The notes under the pieces were generated by a model. That model saw nothing but the letters and a program-made list of their open reading frames with translations. It had not been told where the DNA came from and ran no database searches. Both the position numbers and the translations under genes were made by a program. This document shows positions 1 to 11,992 of a DNA stretch of 64,000 nucleotides, one piece after another (the stretch's first letter is position 1; every line of letters begins with the position of its first letter). The DNA lies in assembly GCA_911728435.2 (NCBI GenBank), contig OU452207.1, forward strand, positions 16,579,682-16,643,681, read 5' to 3'. Source of the DNA: Apoderus coryli. Taxonomy: Eukaryota > Arthropoda > Insecta > Coleoptera > Attelabidae.

Positions 1-1492
1 CCCGTCTCTACATTTTCAAACTCCGACCTTGAGGAACGCAAAATCGCTTTAATCGCCGCAAACAATATTCCTAATTTTATCGACACTCTATTATCAAATT
101 ATTCATCTTTGATTTCAATTCAAAGAGTAGTCTCGTACTTGATGAGATTTGTTGATCACACTAGGAAACATAAACAATCCTGTGGATCTTTATCAAGTTC
201 AAAATTATCAAACGCCCTTTTTATTTGCGTTAAACGCATGCAGCAAATTCATTTCGCTGACGAATTCAAGACATTTTCCAAACCGTTTAAAAAATTGAAT
301 GCCTTTAAAGATGATTCAGGAATTATTCGTGTCGGTGGTCGCTTAACTTATGTACCTGTTTCTTATGACAAAAAACATCCCGCAATTTTACCGCGTCGTT
401 GCCGCTTCACTGAACTGCTTATAAATTATGTACGTAAAAAGTATTTTCATGCTGGAATAAAAACTGTTCAATTCATTATTAGCCAACAATTCTGGATTTT
501 TTCTGCTACTCAAGCAATCCGCTCGGTTATTTCGAAATGTTTAACATGTTGGAAGCAACGACCTGTTTGCTATCAACCGCCCATGGGGAATCTACCCTTA
601 GCGCGCATATCCGAAGTTAAAGCTTTTAAAAACACTGGAATTGATTTGGGTGGCCCATTCTTTATATCAATGAATAAAGGTCGTGGTTCCAAACGACTTA
701 AATCATATATTTGTATGTCTCTCGACAAAAGCCATACATATTGAATTAGCGACAGATTTATCTAGTGAGTCGTTTTTGAATGCATTGCGCCGGTTTGTCG
801 CTAGACGCGGCCGTGTAAATAAACTTTATAGCGATTGCGGTACTAATTTTATAGGAGCCAATACGTATCTTAAAACGTTAAAATTCGCTGCTGAAAATAA
901 AGGTATTACTTGGCATTTTCAACCACCCAGCGCTCCCCATTTCGGAAGGCTATACGAGGCTGGCATAAAAAGTGTAAAAACTCACTTACGTAGAGTCATA
1001 GGAGATCCAATATTGACCTATGAAGAATTAAACACAGTGATAATTCAAATAGAATCGTTTTTAAATTCGCGACCGCTATCTCCGCTAAGCTCTGATCCTT
1101 GAGATTTATCCGTTTTAACCCCAGGTCATTTCTTGACTTTAGAGCCTCTTACAGCCATACCTGAAACGGATTTAACTTCTACACCACTTAACCGCTTATC
1201 CCGCTGGCAATTACTCCAGCGACTTCATCAAGATTTTTGGAGCCGTTGGAGTAAAGAGTATCTTCATACTCTACAACAGAGAAGTAAGTGGCTGGAACCC
1301 ACTGCTTCTCCCAATATTGGAACAATTGTGTTAATTAAACACGATAATTTACCGCCCCTTCAGTGGGTATTAGGACGCATTACTGCTTTGCATCCTGGTA
1401 AAGATAACATAGTTCGGGTAGCTTCTGTTAAAACATCTAATGGTGTTATCTTGCGCCCCTTAGTCAAATTATGTCCGTTACCAGGACAGTAA
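1..1492 (+). pseudogene. BEL/Pao pol, C-terminal part (integrase + DUF5641), broken
   Basis: The reading frame is open from the first base, so the polyprotein starts outside the window. Seen: an H2C2 integrase zinc-binding region (about 365-560, ending in CLTCWKQRP), an rve integrase core (GIDLGGPFF near 640; KLYSDCGTNFIG near 820-850), and a DUF5641-type tail (1133-1492, RITALHPGKDNIVRV) that is characteristic of BEL/Pao elements. The protein would insert the reverse-transcribed element in the nucleus. The frame shifts between about 690 and 740 and meets a TGA near 1100, so the copy is dead. Family assignment rests on domain order plus the LTR that follows; sure of BEL/Pao, unsure of the subfamily. 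Confidence 0.88.
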
Positions 1493-1684
1493 ATAGTATT
1501 TGATTACTTTAGGTTTAGTATTTAGTTTCTAAATATTTGATTTTTTTTTTCTTTACATAATATATTTTGATTTTTTGTGCGAGTACAACCTATTATTTCA
1601 TTTGGGTAATTTTGAAAAGTTATTTTTTTTTTCTTCTTTTCTACGAGTTTAAAATACGCATACGCGCATTTTGAGGGCCCGGAA

Positions 1685-2125
1685 TGTTGGATTTTCGAAT
1701 AGTTTTATTTTTATTTTCAAGAAATAATGCATTTTTTTTGTTTAATAATCATTTGTTGAGTTGATATAAAACGGCGACAGTCAACGCGTCCGCGCATTGA
1801 TTTATTTTTGGACAAAACCCTCGTGGTGTTTCAATTCACGACGAACCACCGCTACAATCGCAACGCAGAAAGTACCTTTATTATTGTTTTAATAAAGTTT
1901 TCCTCACGAAACTCCGGGAAACGCATTTCCAGGCCTGGACCACGCGAGCAGTGGAAAATTGGATATATTGTGAACTAAAAATCGGGTAAGTCGCCTATTA
2001 ACTCAACTCTTATTTTCGTTTATATTATTATCGTTTTCGCCGCCGCCATATTTCAATCGACATCTCAATTATAAAAGAGATAGTCCATTTATCTCAACTA
2101 TTTCAACGTTATCGAACATCTAACA
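1685..2125 (+). repeat. BEL/Pao 3' long terminal repeat
   Basis: It begins TGTTGGAT and ends ATCTAACA, near-perfect inverted ends, and is preceded by a purine-rich tract at 1672-1684 just downstream of the integrase reading frame. A TATAAA at 1765 and an AATAAA at 1891 are placed as expected for promoter and polyadenylation signals of an LTR. The 5' LTR is outside the window so the boundaries rest on these signals only. Confidence 0.65.
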
Positions 2126-2790
2126 CACTTGATGTTTCGGGTTATGGACCATTTAAAAGTTATTATAATAGTGCATTGATGAGTGGATGAGCGTTAATTC
2201 TGGGGTACCGGTGAATATCTACAATGTTGCTGAAATTGTTCGAAGCTCTCTCCCACTTGCTTTACGCCTTCCAATATTATTAAAGGATTTGAGAGCACTG
2301 CAATAGCACCATTTAATAAAAAATTTTTGACGATTCAGAAGCGATTTGGAAATGCAATTGGACTTTCTACAAAGATCGCAGAAATCCAGAATCATAAAAG
2401 GTCAGTTAATTTTATTTTAATACAGATTAATAAAGTAGAGATTGTTTGTTCCTTCTTTAATTAAAACTTGAAGTACAAGCCGCTCGTAAAGCTTGATCCG
2501 AACTAGTGTGCAATTTGAATAGCATATTCATTTGGACTGAGCTATTTAATAGTATTCTTTCTGAGGGTAAACAATACTCGCCGATTCTTTATTGCTACGT
2601 AGTGTCCGATGTAAGTAAGCCACCCTCTTAACCCGATTTGTCCCAACGTTGCCATATGGTAACTCAAAAATCGCTACGCACTTTAACTTCCTTCCTGTTC
2701 CTTTTTCTTTTCACACTTGAGGTTTCCCTAAATTTTCTGTACAGACAGAGAAAGAAACTATATTTCTAATGAAAAATAAGTACTGGCATT
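2126..2790. other. No gene seen
   Basis: No open frame with recognisable similarity. The stretch lies between the BEL/Pao LTR and a gypsy fragment and is presumably degraded transposon DNA. Confidence 0.4.
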
Positions 2791-2795
2791 AGTTT

Positions 2796-2945
2796 TTGCT
2801 GTTAAAAAATGGCGCACCAATTTATTAGGGCTTACCTTTGAAGTTCTTACAGACAATCGCGCCTTGAGCTACATTCAGGCGTGTCGACTTCGTTCGACAC
2901 GCATTACTCGCTGGGAGCTCACCCTTCAGCAAGTTACCTACTTGT
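2796..2945 (+). pseudogene. Gypsy-type reverse transcriptase/RNase H fragment
   Basis: One open stretch reads FEVLTDNRALSYIQ followed by a TRITRWELTLQQ-type segment, matching the RNase H-like domain of Ty3/gypsy polyproteins (pattern T-D-x-x-A-L, then R-I-x-R-W). Nothing else of the element is recognisable around it. It is a short relic. Confidence 0.55.
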
Positions 2946-3054
2946 TCTCATTCTGTTCCCGCCTAACGCACAGATTGCTATATTTTTGTCCCTCTATTTG
3001 TAGTAAGTGTAACAAAATGGATGCTAAACATTTTGATAAAATAGCATGTTGACT

Positions 3055-3335
3055 TACTAGGTAGATTTTTTGTCGCTGTTTTATGATGGCTACTAACGTA
3101 GTATGTAGGTATACTTGCTAGTTTATATCGTCGTTATTCGTCACCACTTTAGTCTTGTGGTAATAGTCAAAGGATACACATCGAAAGAGGCGTATAGTAG
3201 TAAATAATAGTTTAAAATATGAGCACCACTACATGAAAATATCTAGTGAGCTTGTGCAATAAAGATGGGTGAGTTATATTTAAGTTATTTCTGCTTTGTG
3301 ATTCGTAAGGGAACCTTATTATTTTAGGTCTTCTA
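3055..3335. other. No gene seen
   Basis: AT-rich sequence without a supported coding region. Confidence 0.4.
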
Positions 3336-3339
3336 CTGC

Positions 3340-5060
3340 GAAAGGTGCTTCCCCACCCGACAGTAAATGATTTTTCTGATTTCGATCCAGATTATGACCC
3401 AGTGTTACCTTCTCGGGGTAAAAATGTTTTTTTTAATTTAGATGAATTACCTCCTCACAAAAACCAATTTTTTTTCGGAAGCTTCCTCGTCTTCTAATAT
3501 GGAAATTTCTAGTGATGACTATTCAGAAGATGTCAATTCTATATGCAAATATATTTTGGAAGATATCTGAAAACACATTTCAAATAATCGTAATGACTCT
3601 TTAGAAGAAGATGTCGATGCTATATGCAAAGATGTTTTGGACAAAATCGTAAAAGAGATCGCAAATAATAATACTCCTTTAGCAGCGAGAAACATGAATT
3701 GTTGCCTCTTTGCAACGAGAGCTCAATTTTTTTTTTGGAAGTCATAATGCGACGGCAGGAAGCTCAATCTTCGAAGAGAAACATATCTTTGCAATATTAC
3801 TTAGTAGTTCCAGTTCCATTGCAAAGTAATTTTGAAAAGGTGCAAGTGCAAGTACCTCAGGGTAGCATTCTTGGCCCCCTACTCTTTTTTACTTTACACA
3901 CTGTGGTATCATCAGCATACACATAAAGTGTATACCACAGTATTGCTATCTGATAAGGATCCTGGAGGTTTGTACCGAAAGATCAGTATCACCCTCCATG
4001 AGTTTCAAGTGTGGTGTTATAAAAACCGCTTAATCACACAGATATAAGCCCCTTAATCTGGACATAAATTTGAATCAGTCAGGCTTGCCGCTATCACAAT
4101 CAGCCAAACTTTTGGGGGTTTTTGTGGACGAGAAACTCAATAAGAACATATACCTATTGCGATTTTTGAAAACTTTTATGAGTATTCCATCACTTGTCTC
4201 CATTTATTATGCGCTGATTTATTCGGTTATTGCCTATAATATTGTGGTCTGGGGAAGAAGTTTTGAGATTGACAGGGTGTTTATACTGCAGAAGAGAGTG
4301 GTGAGGTGTGTCTTCAACATTCCATTTAAAGGAACATGCAGAGATGTTTTCAAAAAACATAAGTTGCTTACGGTCACCTGAATCTATCTGTATAAATTGC
4401 TTTGTCATACATCTAAAAATCGAAAAAGCGCGCGTGCTTGTGGCAGTAGCCACCAATATTTTACTCGGGGAAGAGATCGCCTATGTCTGGCGCGACCTGG
4501 ACATGAGTTTTTCAGTTCAAAAATAAATTAAAATATCTTCTTACTTCTAACGCTTACTATAGCTTGCAGGAATTTTCTGAAACGATGCAAATAAGAACTG
4601 TATAGGTGTTACTTCTAGATGTAAGTCAATGTTTCTGTATATGTACATATTTTTATTGTGTCTAGGGTATTTTATTTACTTTATTGTTTTCATTTTTAAT
4701 TGATTATTTTTATGCTAAACCTTTTATTGCAGTTGTATGTGTGTATTGTGTCTGTTATGTATATATAGTTTGACGTGTTTATGTACAGTAGAAATGTATT
4801 ATTGATGACAGAGTAAAGATTATTATTAGTATATGCAAAACTATGTTCCTGCATAATCTAGGTTTGAAAACAGACGGAACGACTATGTAAGATCTAGAAA
4901 AAGAAATGCAGAAGAGGTTGCCGTGCGTCTAACTAAAACAGTCGATGATAGAGTGCAATCTTCAAGAGACTTATTACAATGCCAATTGAAACGAAAGAAT
5001 TGATAGTTAACCATATAAATTCTTATCATCCAATAGTATCCCATTATAATTTATTACCCG
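3340..5060 (+). pseudogene. DUF7869-like putative transposase, relic A, split by a LINE
   Basis: The left part (about 3340-3720) encodes an acidic N-terminal region with two imperfect repeats around VDAICKDVLDKI. The right part (about 4840-5060) encodes MFLHNLGLKTDG and then SYHPIVSHYNLL, both typical of the insect family related to the genes at 6578-8301 and 37140-38722. A LINE fragment (3826-4835) lies between them. Several stops and frameshifts are present. The family is widespread in insect genomes and has the look of a DDE transposase, but I cannot place it in a named superfamily. Confidence 0.5.
3826..4835 (+). pseudogene. LINE reverse transcriptase fragment (CR1/Jockey-like)
   Basis: The region encodes VPQGSILGPLLF (RT motif preceding the catalytic box), then SAKLLGVFVDEKLN, IYYALIYSVIAYNIVVWG and LQKRVVRCVF, the usual order of the RT C-terminal region of CR1/Jockey-type LINEs. 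It is spread over three frames. The 3' part (4550-4835) is untranslated and ends in a short ATT-rich tail (GATTATTATTAG). It lies inside the DUF7869-like relic A. Confidence 0.7.
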
Positions 5061-5267
5061 TAATATTGTTAACGAATTTCTTAAGTATACTTACTATTAG
5101 TAACTCAGGTCTTTTTGACTAACCAATCATGTTAAATCATTTAGCAAGTTGAGTTTCTGGCTTTTCTATTATTTCGCTTGTCTATATTCAGCGAATTAAT
5201 TTTTAGTAAATAGAGTTACTTTATTTAACGCTCATAATTTGAATTTTCTTTAAACCAGTAAGAGGAA

Positions 5268-5530
5268 TTACAGTAGAAGGGATTAGCCGAAGTTCGATCT
5301 CCCCCTACTTTTGATTGTTGGTTTGACGTATGTCATACTACCTTCGGCTTATATGTACATATGTCAAAAGCAACCCTTTCTCCTCACCATTTGAGAAACC
5401 CCTCCATTACGCAAAGCCAATGGGTATATCAAACAAATCATGAATAAAGATGGGAGATCTAGAAACGGCTGATACTAGCATATGTCAAAACTAACCATTT
5501 CCACATCATTTTGAGAAATCCCTACATATG
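5268..5530 (+). repeat. Dispersed non-coding repeat with hairpin, copy 1
   Basis: The block from GTAGAAGGGATTAGCCGAAG through CTCACCATTTGAGAAACCCC reappears, inverted, at about 36540-36695. Bases 5285-5349 can pair as a hairpin with AGCCGAAG/CTTCGGCT arms. A second diverged copy of the ATATGTCAAAAGCAACCC...TTTGAGAAACCC unit follows directly (about 5478-5515). Probably a MITE or transposon terminal region. Confidence 0.6.
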
Positions 5531-5950
5531 CTTTTTTCTAATAATATATATATCGATGGCTTGAAATCAATACCTCGTAAGTCTGAAATTGGCTATTTTC
5601 AGGTTTTGATGGTATTTGATTCGTTAGACATTGGGGCGCCATCTATTACACAATAGTAAGCCTAGAACAATTAGTTCCCCTAGAAATGGCGAGAAAACAA
5701 TACCACGTAAATTAAACAACATAAAATTTCGATTCAATAACTCGCAAGTCAGTGCTATGTTAGGTTATTAAGACAGTGCACACCGTTGGTGATTTCTATA
5801 AGACTATTGTAAGAGTTAAACGTGATATTGCTTAGTTGCAAGAAGTGAAATAGAACGTAAGTACATTAAAATAATTAAATAATACACAAGCTCCAAAAAA
5901 TTTGGATTGGTGTACATTCGTAAAGATGTTTTATTTTCAATTCGACTTAC

Positions 5951-8301
5951 GTGTTATTGAATATGAGATTGTGCCTAGACTTACGTGTTATTGTTATTTG
6001 TTTCAGTACACCAGGATGGGTTCAAGGGCTAAAAGAATGCCATTTGAAGCATTCAAGTCATAATAATGCGGAAAAACCAATGAAAGTTATAAAAGACAAT
6101 GCAAGTATATCAAGTGTTCTGGATGGTAACAAAGAAAATTATCTGGATTTCGACATAATGAACTTGCCAGTTGATATTAACGTGAACGATAGTTTTTTGA
6201 ATATTTTATAGCTCTAATACTGAAGGAGCGGGCCTTCATCTCGAAGAAAATGTACAATCTGATCAAAATATTGTGTCATCGTTTGAAGAGTTAGAAGTAT
6301 GGAAGGTGGTTCCAGAGGGAGTATCAACAGTGCTTCCAGACGAAGTATCAAAAGGACCTCCAGAGGACGTATCGACACCACTTCAGAAGCCACACATTGA
6401 TGAATACGATCTCGACGATGATTTCCGTAAAGACGTAAACACATCATTTTTAGAGAGCGAAAATGGTAGCATAAGTGAAAATGCAAATTTTTTGTAAACA
6501 AGAATCACAACCTAGAATCTGATGGTTCCAGGTCCGCCGAAGATGAAAATCAAAATCCAGATCAACTAAATAATATTATGTCGACACAAGAGAAGCGCAA
6601 GATTGGAATAAACAGAAAGCGAATAAATCAAGAGCTTAGAATGAAAGGCAAATTTTACATAGGGTACAGAAGACCACAAAACCAATCAAACACATTCCAT
6701 GATATCCAAAGGAAAGAACGGAAGTTGGGATCACCGTGCATATCAAAATTTTGTGGCAAATCAACGAAAAGGAAATGCTCCGAAGTGACTGAAACAAAAC
6801 GCGAAGAAATATTTACAAAATTTTGGCAAGATCTAACCTGGGCACAACGTCAAATACTTGTTTGTAACCTGGTTACTAAATCAGAACCAAAAGAAAGAAA
6901 AATATCCGAGGGTGAGAACTTTCGTAGAACTGGAACCTTAAAGTATAATTTAAAAATAGACAGCCATCTTGTTCCCGTGTGTAAAAAAATGTTTCTTTCT
7001 ACGCTTGGACTAAATGAATGGCAAGTACGCAATTGGGTGGTAAAGAGCAAACACGGTATAAGTGACGAAAAAATGGAAAAACCTCAAGTAGGTATTATGT
7101 CAGATAGACTGCCAAACAAATTCATGAAGAAGTTTTTGGAAGGTTTAAATAAATTACCATCACATTATTGTCGCAAAGACACCACGAATATGTATTTAGA
7201 ACAATCTTTCTCCAACATTAGAGATATTTACAAAATTTATGTAGAGAGTTGTAAGGGTTGTAAGGAAAATAATGAAACAGTAATGTGCCAAAATTCCTTA
7301 ACGAAAATGATAAAGAAACTAAATATCAGTATTTACCAACCAAAAAAGATAAATGTGACGTTTGTTGTCAATATGAAGAAAAAAATATTTCAGAAGAGGA
7401 GTGGAATAAACATCAGAGACAGAAAGAAAGAGCAAGGGAGGAAAAGACCAACGATAAGAAACAAGCGCCAAAAGGTGAATATAACGTTATAACTATGGAT
7501 CTTCAGGCTGTGAAGGTATGCCCTTCATTAATGGCGAGTTCTGTATACTTCAAAACTAAACTGTGTATACATAATTTTACTATTTATAATGTAGCTACTC
7601 GACAATGCAAGTGTTACTGGTTTGATGAAACCAATGGCAATATTGAAGCATCCACATTCGTATCATTTATTATTGATTATATAAAACGGTTTCTAAATAA
7701 CGGGAAACCTATAACTATCTATTCTGATGGTTGCACTTATCAAAATAGGAACTGTATATTGTCGAATGCTCTCCTGTGTTCAGCTGCACAAATGAACATC
7801 ACTATCGAGCAAAAGTTTCTCGTAAAAGGCCATACTCAGATGGAGTGTGACAGTGTTCACGCTACTATCGAGAGACGACTGAAAAACAAAAAAATATATT
7901 TACCAAGTGACTATGCAAGAATCTGTGAGGAAAGTAGGACGACATCTGAAAAATACGATACTGAAGTTGTAGACTACCGATTTTTTACTAATTTTACTAA
8001 ATGCCAAGTATATTCGTCCATCAGACCCGGAAGGAAGCCAGGTGATCCAACCGTTGTTGATTTGAGGGCGCTAAAGTATTGTCCACAGGGAGAGATATTC
8101 TTCAAAATAGATTTTGATGAAGATTATGAGGCGCTGCCCCAGAGAAAAAATACAAACGTCGATTACAAGAGTCCTAATTATGAGCCTCTTCACAAGGAAC
8201 GGCTTAGAATAAAAAAAACAAAATTTGACCATCTTCAGCAATTGAAACCGGTTCTTCCAAAAGACGTATGGGCATTCTATGATAATTTACCATATAATTA
8301 G
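5951..8301 (+). pseudogene. DUF7869-like putative DDE transposase, copy B
   Basis: An acidic, repetitive N-terminal part (6016-6560, with EGVSTVLPDEVSKGPPEDVS) is followed by a long frame 6578-7360 with Q-F-W-x-L and a MFLSTLGLNEWQV motif, then a second frame 7340-8301. The frames differ by one base at an A-run near 7341-7346, so a single indel separates them. The C-terminal part holds CDVCCQYEEKN, MDLQAVK, ITIYSDGCTYQNRN and MECDSVHATIERR, giving well-spaced Asp/Glu residues like a DDE/RNase H-fold nuclease. The family is known from many insect genomes as uncharacterised proteins; the transposase role is inferred from the terminal repeats and copy number (three relics in this window). Confidence 0.6.
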
Positions 8302-8432
8302 TTGTTTCTGTATTATATATTTAATACTCAATAATATTTTTTAGTCATTAGTCTAAAAACGTTAACAGTGTTGAAACAATAAACCAAATTCAAAACCTCG
8401 TAAGTCTATTTTTTTTACAGTTCAATACCAAG

Positions 8433-11400
8433 TAGGGTAGGATGGGGCACATTGGTACATGGGGCAGTACGGGACAGTTCAAATTTACCGCTTTATCGTT
8501 TACTGAATTTGTCGCTGCGGCGCTATAGTATTGCCCAATTAGTGTTATTCGAATGTACATAATAAGCAAGTCAATCTGAAAGCGCGTTTAAATTTTATCA
8601 CGTTTGGAAAAAAGTGTGTGTCCAAAGTAAGTATTATAACATTTTATTTGTAAGAATATAAAGTAGGTAAATAGTGCATGATAACTTTCGTGTTTCTCTA
8701 CAATAATCTAGGATGTGTGAGGTTAAGTTTAGGGCATATACAGAAAACTCAACTAGAACAGTAACTGAATGGTTTTATATTTTACGCGATGATGCTGTTT
8801 GGGGCAGATTGGGACAAATTTGTAGGGGCAGTTTCGGACAGTGTACCAATCTACCCCACTAATATTTTGAGAGTAAACCTTAATTATTACAGTAGTATTA
8901 CGGCTGATAGGTTAGATAATTTAGAAAATAAATCGATTATTTAAATACAGGTGCCTCCGTAAAGTGGAAATACATATTAATAAGTCGTAGGTTTTCAAGT
9001 AAAATTAATTTTAGGCTAGCACTTCTTAATCATTATTTTGTAAACACATAGGTACCATTTTTTTACAGAATGGTTAGAACGTATAAACGAAAAACAGATC
9101 GTGCTGAAATAAATGTAGCATGCTTAAAAAAAGCCGTTCTGGAAGTAGTGAAGAAAGGAAGGAAAGTACGAGATGCTGCTTCATTGTATGGCATAACAAA
9201 AACTACCCTCCACAGGCATGTAAAAGCAATGCGTTTGAAACACTCTCAGCAACAAAACGAGTCAGGAAATGAATCATTTAGTGAGGAAGAGAATTCACAA
9301 TCGTCAAAATACGCACCTAGACAGGTTTTTTCTGCGTTGGAAGAATCCGAATTGGAGCAATACTTTTTAACATCCTCTGCAATGAACTTTGGCTTAACAT
9401 ACGCCAATGCTAGATCTTTAAGTTTTCAGTATGCAAACGCACTGAATAAAACATTTCCTCCCAAATGGTCTGAAAATCAGCAGGCTGGAAAAGAATGGAT
9501 GAGAAGCTTCATGAAAAGGCATCCAAAACTATCTTACAGAAAGCCTGAAAATGTTAGCATTGCAAGAACCTCCGCTTTTAATCCAGCAAATGTTAAATTA
9601 TTTTTTGAAAACTATGCAACCGTCCAAGAAAAATACAAATCTTCTCCAGATCGGGTGCTCAACCTGGACGAAACAGGAATAACAACGGTGTTACAGGCTC
9701 CAAAGATAATTAGTCAAAGTGGACAAAGGCAGGTCGGCCAATGTGTTTCAGCCGAACGAGGAAATTTGGTAACATTTTGTGGAATTATTTCGGCTACAGG
9801 CTCAGCGATTCCTCCTGTTTATATATATCCAAGAGTCCGAATGAAGGATGCATTTATGTTTGGATCAGTCCCCGTTCCATAGGTTTTGCATCGAAGACTG
9901 GATGGATGAATGCAGAAATTTTTGTTAAGGTGCTTGAGCACATAAATAAACATATGAACATTTCCATTGATAACAAAGTGCTTTTGATTGTCGACAATCA
10001 TGAAACGCATGTTTCATTGGCAGCAATCAATTATTGCAGGGAAAATGGAATTGTCATGTTGTCTTTTCCCCCGCACTGCACCCACAAGATGCAGCCGCTT
10101 GACGTGGGTATATACGGTCCTTTCAAGAGTCGATGTAAGACAGCATTCAACGATTACATTTTGAGTAATCCTGGAAAAGCAATCACAATTTATGATATAG
10201 CTCAGCTTACCGCTCATCCTTATCTCTTGTCATTTACTACGCTCCATATAACGAGTGCTTTCCGCAAATGTGGAATTTGGCCAATCAATTCCCTTGTGTT
10301 TAATGATTCAGATTTTATTGGTGTTTTGCACCAAGGAGGAAGTTTTGAAGAACCTTCAACTTCAAACCAAGTAGATAACCAACTAGATAAGCAAATAAAC
10401 GAAGCTACCACTTCTTTCAATGCTGACTTCAGAAGTTCCTCAAAAATTAACATTATAAGCAATGAAGTTTTAGTTCCTGCCAGAAATCAAAATGAACATA
10501 TTAAAGAGTTTGTTACTTCACTCCTCGCTTCTCTTATAGAAAATGTTTTCGTTAAAGTGAGAAATTTACCTAAAATTCAAAATAAACAGTTTCTCAGTCC
10601 AAAAGACATAAGACCATATCCAACACTGAAAACAAACCGGAAAAAGTCATTTCGTAAGCAAGGTCGATCAAAAATCTACACCGCCTGAGAAACATGAAAT
10701 TGAGAGACACACAGAGAAAGGAGGAAAATAAATTAAAGGCAAACAGTGTGAAACGAAATATAGGGGACATAAATGGTTCTAGAAATGTGAAATTGGAAAA
10801 CAAAAACATAAAAGAGCAATCTAGTTCATCTTCATCAGTTAAATATCAATTTCCAAGTAAGAATGGGAAAACACCAAAGATAAAGCCTAAACCTTCCAAA
10901 AGAAAATTAAGCTCTTCATCAAGTGATTCAGATGCGTCTTATGAAGTGAAAGATCTTCCATCGGATTCAGATATAGATATGAACGAAGACTACGAAATAG
11001 AAGGACTACTTGATGACACAAAAATTGAAGTAGGAAACTTTATTTTAGTTAAATTTGCTACCAAGAGAACCATATATTACTACGTAGAGTGCATTCAAGA
11101 TGTCAGTGATCCAGATGAACCAATAGTGAAATTCTTGCGAAAAAAAATAACTATGGTTTTTTCTATCCGATTTTGGATGACATTAGTTCGGTCCTTAAAA
11201 GAGACATAGTGGCTAAAATACCAAAACCAACACAAGTATCGGGTAGTACTAGTAGATTGGCTTCCTACATAAATTTTGATGTTTCGTTTATGAATTATAA
11301 TGTGCTTTAAATTTAAGTTAAAAGTGACACATTTTCCTTGCTATATTTTGAAATATTTTTGATGGTTAATTTAGCTGTAAGTTGTATGCTTTGTTTGTTT

Positions 11401-11731
11401 AATAAATTAAATAAGTTTAGCCAGTAGTTTCAATGGACTCCAGGGTGGTGGATGGTTTGGGGCTAGTTGTCCCAAAGAGCCCCCCATCGTCCCAAAGCAC
11501 CCCACCATGGTCCCAAACTGCCCCATGGTGGGGAACATTGGGAAAATAACTAACTTTGTCTCAGGATAATTTTCCATTAAAACTGCTTCTATATTTTTAA
11601 CTTTACTTATAAAAATGAATTGCCGATATATGTACATAACTATACCCCCATATGACTGTTCATTAACTGTTTTTTGTTACTCAGTACAGGCTACCGAAAA
11701 AAACCGTACCAAACTGCCCCACCCTACCCTA
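8433..11731 (+). mobile_element. Tigger/pogo DNA transposon, structurally complete, TA target duplication
   Basis: The ends are GGGTAGGATGGGGCA at the left (from 8435) and its inverse TGCCCCACCCTACCC at the right (to 11729), flanked by TA on both sides (8433-8434 and 11730-11731). Inside each end are several further copies of GGGGCA / GGGACA-type motifs, more elaborate at the right (11440-11535). The transposase lies between. It is inserted in the 3' region of transposon B. Confidence 0.88.
9070..11310 (+). pseudogene. Tigger/pogo-type DDE_1 transposase with frameshifts
   Basis: The N-terminus (MVRTYKRKTDRAEIN) leads a Psq-type helix-turn-helix (about residues 10-55, VRDAASLYGITKTTLHRHV). 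A CENP-B-type DNA-binding region follows (9370-9560). The DDE_1 catalytic domain shows VLNLDETGITTV, LLIVDNHETHVS and MQPLDVGIYGPFKS, the three expected Asp positions. The C-terminal tail is serine-rich and ends in a VGNFILVKFATKRTIYYYV segment seen in jerky/Tigger-like proteins. The frame shifts near 9875, near 10680 and near 11155, so three small indels have disabled it. Start chosen at the ATG before the conserved MVRTYKRK segment. Confidence 0.88.
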
Positions 11732-11937
11732 AGTCTAATTAAATTCTGAATACTTTTTTTTCGATAAATGTTAATTTTTACTTTATTTTTAATGTAATTT
11801 TATATTCATTTATAATTTTAAATGTCATTCACACTAAAACAAACACTCAAAATACCATTTTTTTGATTTCTCAAAAATGACTATTTTTGATTTACGTGTT
11901 ATTGATTTGAAGCCATCGATATATGTATACACTCGGT

Positions 11938-11950
11938 ATTATATAAAATG
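11938..11950 (+). promoter_or_regulatory. TATA box upstream of the 137-aa orphan ORF
   Basis: TTATATAAAAT lies about 45-55 bp before the ATG at 11993, with a TCAGCATT initiator-like stretch shortly after it. Spacing is as in insect TATA promoters. Confidence 0.4.
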
Positions 11951-11992
11951 CTCAGCATTTGTTCCCTCTAGATCATTCAATTATTAAAAGTC

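Larger units (their letters stand above)
5551..11925 (+). mobile_element. DUF7869-like DNA transposon B with imperfect terminal inverted repeats
   Basis: The left end TATATCGATGGCTTGAAATC pairs with the inverted right end near 11905-11925 (GATTTGAAGCCATCGATATA on the plus strand); the similarity continues about 50 bp inward with mismatches. Between the ends are the putative transposase (5951-8301) and a nested Tigger element (8433-11731). No target-site duplication could be settled because the flanks are AT-rich. Boundaries are therefore approximate. Confidence 0.55.
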
